This document shows positions 57,001 through 64,000 of a DNA stretch of 64,000 nucleotides, one piece after another. The translations under genes were made by a program, and so were the position numbers. The DNA is taken from assembly GCA_016169945.1 (NCBI GenBank), contig JADLSH010000184.1:3926031-3990030 (forward strand), given 5' to 3'. The stretch comes from Trachythela sp. YZ-2020. Its lineage: Eukaryota; Cnidaria; Anthozoa; Malacalcyonacea; Clavulariidae. The stretch's first letter is position 1. Every line of letters begins with the position of its first letter. The notes beneath the pieces were generated by a model. The model saw nothing but the letters and a program-made list of their open reading frames with translations, made no database searches and had not been told where the DNA came from.

Positions 57001-59275
57001 TGATTAAGTTTGTTTATGATTCTATGCATCTATGATTAAGTTTGTTTATGATTCTATGCATCTATGATTAAGTTTGTTTATGATTCTATGCATCTATGAT
57101 TCAGTTTGTTTATGATTCTATGCATCTATGATTAAGTTTGTTTATGATTCTATGATTCAGTTTGTTTATGATTCTATGCATCTATGATTAAGTTTGTTTA
57201 TGATTCTATGCATCTATGATTAAGTTTGTTTATGATTCTATGCATCTATGATTAAGTTTGTTTATGATTCTATGCATCTATGATTAAGTTTGTTTATGAT
57301 TCTATGCATCTATGATTAAGTTTGTTTATGATTCTATGCATCTATGATTCAGTTTGTTTATGATTCTATGCATCTATGATTAAGTTTGTTTATGATTCTA
57401 TGCATCTATGATTAAGTTTGTTTATGATTCTATGCATCTATGATTAAGTTTGTTTATGATTCTATGCATCTATGATTCAGTTTGTTTATGATTCTATGCA
57501 TCTATGATTAAGTTTGTTTATGATTCTATGCATCTATGATTAAGTTTGTTTATGATTCTATGCATCTATGATTCAGTTTGTTTATGATTCTATGCATCTA
57601 TGATTAAGTTTGTTTATGATTCTATGCATCATGATTCAGTTTGTTTTTGATTCTATGTATCTATGATTAAGTTTGTTTATGATTCTATGCATCTATGATT
57701 AAGTTTGTTTATGATTCTATGCATCTATGATTAAGTTTGTTTATGATTCTATGCATCTATGATTAAGTTTGTTTATGATTCTATGCATCTATGATTCAGT
57801 TTGTTTATGATTCTATGCATCTATGATTCAGTTTGTTTATGATTCTATGCATCTATGATTCAGTTTGTTTATGATTCTATGCATCTATGATTCAGTTTGT
57901 TTATGATTCTATGCATTTCAGTTTGTTTATGATTCTATGCATCTATATGATTCTATGCATCTATGATTCAGTTTGTTTATGATTCTATGCATCTATGATT
58001 AAGTTTGTTATTGATTCTATGATTCAGTTTGTTTATGATTCTATGCATCTATGATTAAGTTTGTTTATGATTCTATGCATCTACGATTCAGTCTGTTTAC
58101 GATTCTATGCATCTACGATTCAGTTTGTTTACGATTCTATGCATCTATGATTAAGTTTGTTTATGATTCTATGCATCTATGATTAAGTTTGTTTATGATT
58201 CTATGCATCTATGATTCAGTTTGTTTATGATTCTATGCATCTATGATTCAGTTTGTTTATGATTCTATGCATCTATGATTAAGTTTGTTTATGATTCTAT
58301 GCATCTATGATTCAGTTTGTTTATGATTCTATGCATCTATGATTCCAGTTTGTTTATGATTCTATGATCTATGATTAAGTTTGTTTATGATTCTATGCAT
58401 CTATGATTCAGTTTGTTTATGATTCTATGATTAAGTTTGTTTATGATTCTATCATCTATGATTAAGTTTGTTTATGATTCTATGCATCTATGATTCAGTT
58501 TGTTTATGATTCTATGCATCTATGATTCAGTTTGTTTATGATTCTATGCATCTATGATTAAGTTTGTTTATGATTCTATGCATCTATGATTCAGTTTGTT
58601 TATGATTCTATGCATCTATGATTCAGTTTGTTTATGATTCTATGCATCTATGATTAAGTTTGTTTATGATTCTATGCATCTATATCCAGTTTGTTTATGA
58701 TTCTATGCATCTATGATTAAGTTTGTTTATGATTCTGCATCTATGATTCAGTTTGTTTATGATTCTATGCATCTATGATTAAGTTTGTTTATGATTCATG
58801 CATCTATGATTAAGTTTGTTTATGATTCTATGCATCTATGATTAAGTTTGTTTATGATTCTATGCATCTATGATTAAGTTTGTTTATGATTCTATGCATC
58901 TATGATTCAAAGTTTGATTTTATGATTCTATGCATCTATGATTCAGTTTGTTTATGATTCTATGCATCTCTATGATTAAGTTTGTTTATGATTCTATGCA
59001 TCTATGATTCAGTTTGTTTATGATTCTAAGTGCATCACCCTATAGAAAGTTCAGTTTATTGTTTATTGTTTCCTATGCATCTATGAGTTATAGTTTGTTT
59101 ATGATTGCCTACATTGCATCTATACAAAACATTTCCAGTTTGTTTACAGTAGGTGAAACTATTTCTATGCATCATAGATTATAGTTTGTTTATGATTCTA
59201 TGCACCTACGATTCAGTTTGTTTATGATTCTATGCATCTATGATTCAGTTTTTTTATGATTCTATGCATCTATGA
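42075..59275 (+). repeat. 17.2-kb minisatellite, 32-bp unit built from two 16-mers (~530 copies)
   Basis: The unit is TATGATTCAGTTTGTT followed by TATGATTCTATGCATC; the halves share TATGATTC, so the unit is an old dimer. The main variant is TATGATTA in the first half, which alternates with TATGATTC along the array. 42.1-47.9 kb: many GCGTCT variants, extra 16-mers (48-bp units) and higher-order repeats (e.g. 416 bp = 13 units, around 43698/44114). 47.9-52.4 kb: about 4.5 kb with no indel, only the C/A variation. 52.4-59.0 kb: indels increase. 59.0-59.3 kb: decayed edge. A segment starting TATTGATTCTATG near 53701 recurs near 56511 (offset about 2810). 32 is not divisible by 3 and TGA recurs, so it cannot code. 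Confidence 0.97.
59131..59165 (+). repeat. Fragment of the cassette inside the array edge
   Basis: CCAGTTTGTTTACAGTAGGT followed by GAAAC matches the 3' end and donor of the exon-like 50-mer at 42005-42030, with a diverged donor. It shows exchange between cassette and array. Confidence 0.55.
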
Positions 59276-59339
59276 TTATATTCATGTATCTGTTTATGCA
59301 TCTCTCTTTCTACGTTTATGCATCATTACCATAATTGCT

Positions 59340-59560
59340 AGAGTAGTAGTATAACTTTATTACATGCCAACCTCCGCTAGTATAACCACAACTGTAGAAT
59401 TGCATGCCAACTAGTATAACAACTGGTGCGTTATTAGGATAGCTACATTGCTCACTTCAATAGTATTACAACTGCTGAGATTAAAATATCATGCCATACC
59501 GGGTATACTATTACAACATACTGCTGAAGGATTGTGAATTCTACATGCCAATCCAGCATA
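59340..59560 (+). repeat. 43-bp minisatellite, degenerate first block
   Basis: Poorly conserved units with AGTATAAC and TGCATGCCAAC words. It precedes cassette copy 2. Confidence 0.75.
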
Positions 59561-59656
59561 TACATTTCTGTAGGGGGAGTGGACCTTTCTTGAAGTGACC
59601 CATTATCAATGCTCCTAGATGTGTGTGAAAGAGTTATTCTATTTTTTGTACTCGGT

Positions 59657-59822
59657 TTGTTTTAGTTATGGGTTCCTAGAGGAGCAGGCAGAGGGGGCAG
59701 GTTCCGGGTAATGTTGTTATTGTAAATGTTTTTTATAATGACTGTATGTTTATATATTCTGTAGATTGCCCAAGATTACATCAAGGAAAAACATTTTTGT
59801 TCTGTTTACAATAGGTAAGAAA
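59657..59822 (+). repeat. Duplicated cassette, copy 2
   Basis: Matches 41865-42030. It includes the exon-like 50-mer (59765-59814) with acceptor CTGTAG and donor AG|GTAAGA. It sits on the far side of the 17-kb array. Confidence 0.9.
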
Positions 59823-60329
59823 TCCAATTTAAGGCTCCTGCAGTTCTATAAAAATATGTACTTCTTTCAGCAACTTTCGCTTATCAAATCAAATTTTGAT
59901 TAGATACACTTATGATAGGCATGTTATTTATTTATACACGTCAACCCCGTCAACCGTAGCTGATTTCCACGGGGCGGTATAAAGTTGGTTACTTATATTT
60001 TAAAATATCGCGTATTTCTGATAAGGCATCATAAATCTGTTCTGTGTAAGGAAATGTGTAATCTACAGTCAATCCAGCTTACGCCCACCAACTCCCATGT
60101 TGGACTTTGGAGTTGTTATACGTCAAATGAAATTCTAATATATCAATTTGGCTTGTTCAATGAGCGGTGGAAGGTCGAAAAGTCAAGGTCGGTTTATACA
60201 AGCCAAATGAATACCATCGAGGGCATGTTCTCGGTTCTTGCATAATATTCTGCGCCCCTGCTCTATATCATATTAGCAAAGTAACAAACGTGCAGATTGA
60301 ATTATTAACTCCACTCGTATTGCAACCCA
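59823..60329. other. Spacer between cassette copy 2 and the second array
   Basis: Unique-looking sequence. An open frame of 86 codons at 59985-60245 has no recognisable motif and I do not call it a gene. Confidence 0.5.
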
Positions 60330-60660
60330 CTCGAGATTATAACATGCTGCCACTAGTATAACAAGATGCCGAGATTAGAATTACATGCCAACTCCACTAG
60401 TATAACAACTGCTGACATTAGAATTACATGCCAATTCCACTAGTATAACAAACTTCCGAGATTAGAATTACATGCCAACTCCACTATATAACAACTGTGG
60501 AGATTAGAATTGCACATACTACCCGCTAGTATAACAACTGCCTGAGATTAATGGTAATGCCAACCCCGCCAGTATAACAACCGCTGAGATGAATTACATG
60601 CAAACTCCACTAGTATAAGAACTACCGAGATTAGAAATTAGCATGCCATGTATTTACTGG
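60330..60660 (+). repeat. 43-bp minisatellite, block 2
   Basis: Seven or so units with words ACTAGTATAACAAC, GAGATTAGAATTACATGCC and AACTCC. Confidence 0.9.
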
Positions 60661-60739
60661 TGAAAAGCTTCTCTCCTCCTGTAAGTCTGTGATTATCAGT
60701 ACTAGTAATAATAATAGATTACATTTTAATATTAACACA

Positions 60740-60875
60740 GAGCATTTATCAAATCAAAATGCTGATTGATCCTGCTATTGTTAATGTTATATATAATGAC
60801 TAAGTTTGTATATTCTCTAGATTTCGACATTTCATCAAGGCATTCATATACTTCTGTTCTGGTAAGAAAACTAAT
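60740..60875 (+). repeat. Diverged cassette, copy 3, with exon-like 41-mer
   Basis: Keeps TATATAATGACTAAGTTTGT, the acceptor TATTCTCTAG, 41 bases (60821-60861) including TTTCATCAAGG and TTCTGTTCTG, and the donor G|GTAAGAAAAC. It clearly descends from the same cassette as copies 1 and 2. Confidence 0.75.
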
Positions 60876-61004
60876 TATTGAGTTGTTATTTTGGTATTTC
60901 AATTCCTATATATCAATTGGTTTGAATTGGATTATTTTTATCTTTATACAGCCAAAATGTTAGGGGGGAAATATGACCGGTTCTATGCGCCCTCTAGCTC
61001 TATA

Positions 61005-63170
61005 TTATATTTAGTATAACAACTGCCTAGAGATTAGAATTATATGCCAACTCCACTAGTATAACAATTGCCGAGATTAGAATTACATGCCAACTGCTCA
61101 GTCCACTAGTATAACACCAAGTCTGCTGAGATTAGCATTACATGTCAACCTCCACCAGTATAACAACTGCTGAGATTAGAATTATATGCCAACTCCACTA
61201 GTATAACAACTGCCGAGATTAGAATTATATGCCAACTCCACTAGTATAACAACTGCCGAGAGATTTGAGAATTACATGCCAACCCACTAGTATAAATAAC
61301 CGGTTTTTTCGAGGTGATTAGAATTACATGCCAACCTCATTATAGTATAACTATTACATGCTAACTCCACTAGTATAACAATTCGCCGAGACCCTTAGAA
61401 ATTAGATGCTCACCCACTAGTATGACAACTGCTGAGATTAGAATTACATGCCAACCCCAGCCAGTATAACAAATAACAACAACTGCTGAGATTATAATTA
61501 CGCCATGCCAACTCCAACCAGTATAACAACCGCCGAGATTAGAAATTAGATGCTCAACTCCACTAGTATAACAACTTGCTGAGATTAGAATTAGATGCCC
61601 ACTCCACTAGTATGACAACTGCTGATGATTAGGAATTTACATGCCGCCAACTCCACTAGTATAACAACTGCCGAGATTAGAATTCACAATTGCACGCCTA
61701 CTCATCACTAGTATAACAACCGCCGCCGATTAGGAATTCATAAGCCAACCCATTAGCAGTATAACAACTGCAGATATTAGTATTACATGCCAATTCCACT
61801 TGTTTAACAACTGCCGAGATTAGAATTACATGCCAACTCCAATTAGTATAACAACTGCTGAGATTAGACTAGAATTACTTTGCCAACCTGCCAACCCCGC
61901 TAGTATAACAACTGCTGAGATTAGAATTTACATGCCAATCCCACTAGTATAACAACTGCTGAGATTAGAAGAATTACACGTGCCAACCCCGCTAGTATGA
62001 CACAACTGCTGAGATTAGAATTACACGCCAACCCTGCCATGCCAACTCCACTAGTATAACAAATCGTCGCAGATTAGAATTATACATGCCAACTCCACAG
62101 TATCAACCGAACTGCTGAGATTAGAATTACATGCCAACCCCGCTAGTATAACAACTGAAGGAGATTAGAATTACATGCCAACCCCACTAGTATAACAACC
62201 GCCTGAGATTAGATTTTGCACGCCACTCCACTAGCGACAACTGCCGAGATTAGAATTACGCCAACCCGCTTAGTATAACAACTACTGCTGAGATTAGAAT
62301 TACATGCCAACCCCGCTAGTACTAGTATAACAACTGCCGAGATTAGAATTATGCCAACAACCTAAATAGTATAACAACTGCCGAGATTAGTGAATTACAT
62401 GCCAACCCCGCTTAGTATAACAACCGCTGAGATTAGAATTACATGCCAACTCCAACCCTAGTATAACAACTGCTGAGATTAGAATTACATGCCAACTCCA
62501 CCCACTAGTATAACAACTGCCGTGAGATTAGAATTACATGCCAACTCCGCTAGTATAACAAATTGCTGAGATTATACCACATTAGAATTGCGTGCCAACT
62601 CCTCTAGTATAACAAAGTACTGCTGAGATTAGAATTACATGCCAACTCACTAGTATAACAACTGCCGAGATTAGAATTGCACGCTCACTCCACTAGTATG
62701 ACAACTGCTGAGATTAGAATTCATATGCCAACCTCCTCTGCTAGTGCTAACAAACTGCTTCGAGATTAGGAATTACATGCTCACTCCACTAGTATAACAA
62801 CTGCTGGAGATTAGAATTACATGCCAACCCTCGCTTAGTATAACAACTGCTGAGATTATAATTACATGCCAACTCCACTAGTATAACAACTGCTGAGATT
62901 AGAATTACATGCCAACCCACTCAGTATAACACCGTCGATTAGAATTAGATGCTCACGCCACTAGTATGACAACTGCTGAGATTAGAATTACATGCCAACC
63001 CCACTAGTATATAACAACTGCTTAGATTAGAATTGATGTGTCAACTCCACTTAGCATAACAACTGTCTAGATTAGAATTACATGCTAACTCCATTAGTAT
63101 AACAACTACAGAGATTAGCATTACATATAACTCCACTAGTATAAGAACTACTGTAGATTAGAATGTGTGA
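61005..63170 (+). repeat. 43-bp minisatellite, main block (~50 copies)
   Basis: The consensus unit begins ACTAGTATAACAACTGC, continues GAGATTAGAATTACATGCC and ends AACTCC. The spacing between clean units is 43 bp (e.g. 61197 and 61240). Most variation is small insertions and deletions rather than substitutions, unlike the first array. Confidence 0.93.
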
Positions 63171-63239
63171 TTCTGCTGTGATTTGCTTTGTCAAGTATAA
63201 GTCATACAGATACAAATATTCCATCAAATTAAATGTGAG

Positions 63240-63340
63240 ATTTGATCCTGCTCTTGTTAATGTGTATCAATAATGACTAAGTTTGTATATTCTCTAGATT
63301 TGCACATTTCATCATGGTATTATTCTGTTTATAAATGCTA
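63240..63340 (+). repeat. Diverged cassette, copy 4, donor lost
   Basis: CAATAATGACTAAGTTTGTA, acceptor TATTCTCTAG, then ATTTGCACATTTCATCATGG. The position of the donor reads CTGTTTATAA instead of GGTAAGAA. Confidence 0.7.
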
Positions 63341-63469
63341 TTGATGTCAGTTTGTATTTTGCAATTACATATATCTATGCTCTTCTTGTTTATATCATCA
63401 CTAAGTATACTTTCTGGATATGTTGGCGATATAATTTTTGAGTATATCTGCCAATTGTCCTCCTATTAT

Positions 63470-64000
63470 AACAATTGCAGTTGGAATTAATTCCACTGCA
63501 CTAGTATGACAACTGCTGAGATTAGAATTACAATCTTTAGTATAACAACTGCTGAGATTAGAATTATGCCAACTCCACTAGTATAACAACTGCCGAGATT
63601 AGAATTACGCCAACTCCACTAGTATAACAAATTGAGATTAGGAATTACTGCCATGCTGATAAACAACTGCTGAGATTAGAATTACATGCCAACCCAATGG
63701 CTTAGTATAATTACGTGCTAACTCCGACATGGAATTACATTACATGCTAACTCACTAATCTGTGTGGATTAGAATGTGAGATCTCACAACTGCATGAGAT
63801 TGACCTGCTGTATAAGATGCTGAGATTAGAATTATGCCAACTAGTATAACAACTGCCGAGATTAGAATTACATTCCTCACAGTATAACATTAGCTTTGCG
63901 AGTTAGAGTATTCATGCTGCTGAGGATTAGAATTACCGCGATCACTCAGCGTATAACAATTGCTGAGATTAGAAATTACCACCAAGTATGTAACTGCTGA
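63470..64000 (+). repeat. 43-bp minisatellite, last block, runs off the window
   Basis: Same unit family, increasingly irregular. The array continues beyond the right edge. Confidence 0.9.

Noticed and set aside
42075..59275. Regular direct repeats resembling a CRISPR array
   Set aside because: The 32-bp units are contiguous with no unique spacers, have two internal related halves and lie in an animal genome without cas genes.
59985..60245. 86-codon open frame as a gene
   Set aside because: No motif, no splice context and adjacent to satellites; length is within chance expectation in AT-rich DNA.

Overview
The window is eukaryotic nuclear DNA, most likely from an early-branching metazoan. 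The laminin alpha gene, spliceosomal introns, CCAAT/ETS/CRE promoter motifs and a dense load of CR1/L2-like LINEs, BEL/Pao, Crypton-like, hAT-like and pogo-like sequences point to an animal. The tRNA-headed SINE resembles sequences I associate from memory with anthozoan cnidarians (corals and anemones). That placement is an inference; a sponge or another invertebrate is not excluded.

Layout. 1-11447: the 5' part of a laminin alpha gene on the minus strand. Five exons have matching splice phases (signal peptide, laminin N-terminal domain, first LE modules), and the gene runs off the left edge. Its 4.4-kb first intron holds decayed NEK-type kinase exons on the plus strand and an inverted-repeat element with a telomere-like core. 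12.4-18.7 kb: a CR1/L2-like LINE (SGNH ORF1 and endonuclease) cut off at its 3' side by a 17-bp minisatellite. The same minisatellite is fused to two copies of a LINE 3' end, one of them split by a 1.28-kb insertion carrying a Crypton-type recombinase remnant. 18.9-25.5 kb: pieces of a DDX18-type DEAD-box helicase gene. Three exons lie on the minus strand, while a C-terminal exon 4.7 kb away lies on the plus strand. MITE-like elements lie between and around them, including one hAT-like element with a perfect 8-bp target duplication. 26-41 kb: repeats, a broken BEL/Pao element, SINEs, a 720-bp snapback inverted repeat, a pogo-like MITE and a nearly intact LINE reverse transcriptase on the minus strand.

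41.2-64 kb: a promoter-like cluster (three CCAAT boxes, E-box, two ETS sites, TATA) is followed by a possible tiny exon. A 50-bp exon-like cassette with good splice sites comes next, and then a 17.2-kb tandem array of a 32-bp unit that is itself a dimer of two 16-mers. The cassette is copied beyond the array, and two diverged copies interrupt a second tandem array with a 43-bp unit that runs off the right edge. This repeated cassette-plus-minisatellite arrangement is the most unusual structure in the window.

Few genes here look whole. Laminin appears functional as far as it is visible. The DDX18 pieces show a reading-frame problem and an orientation conflict. The remaining coding sequence is transposon-derived or decayed. 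All assignments come from reading the sequence and from memory of protein families; no database search was run.
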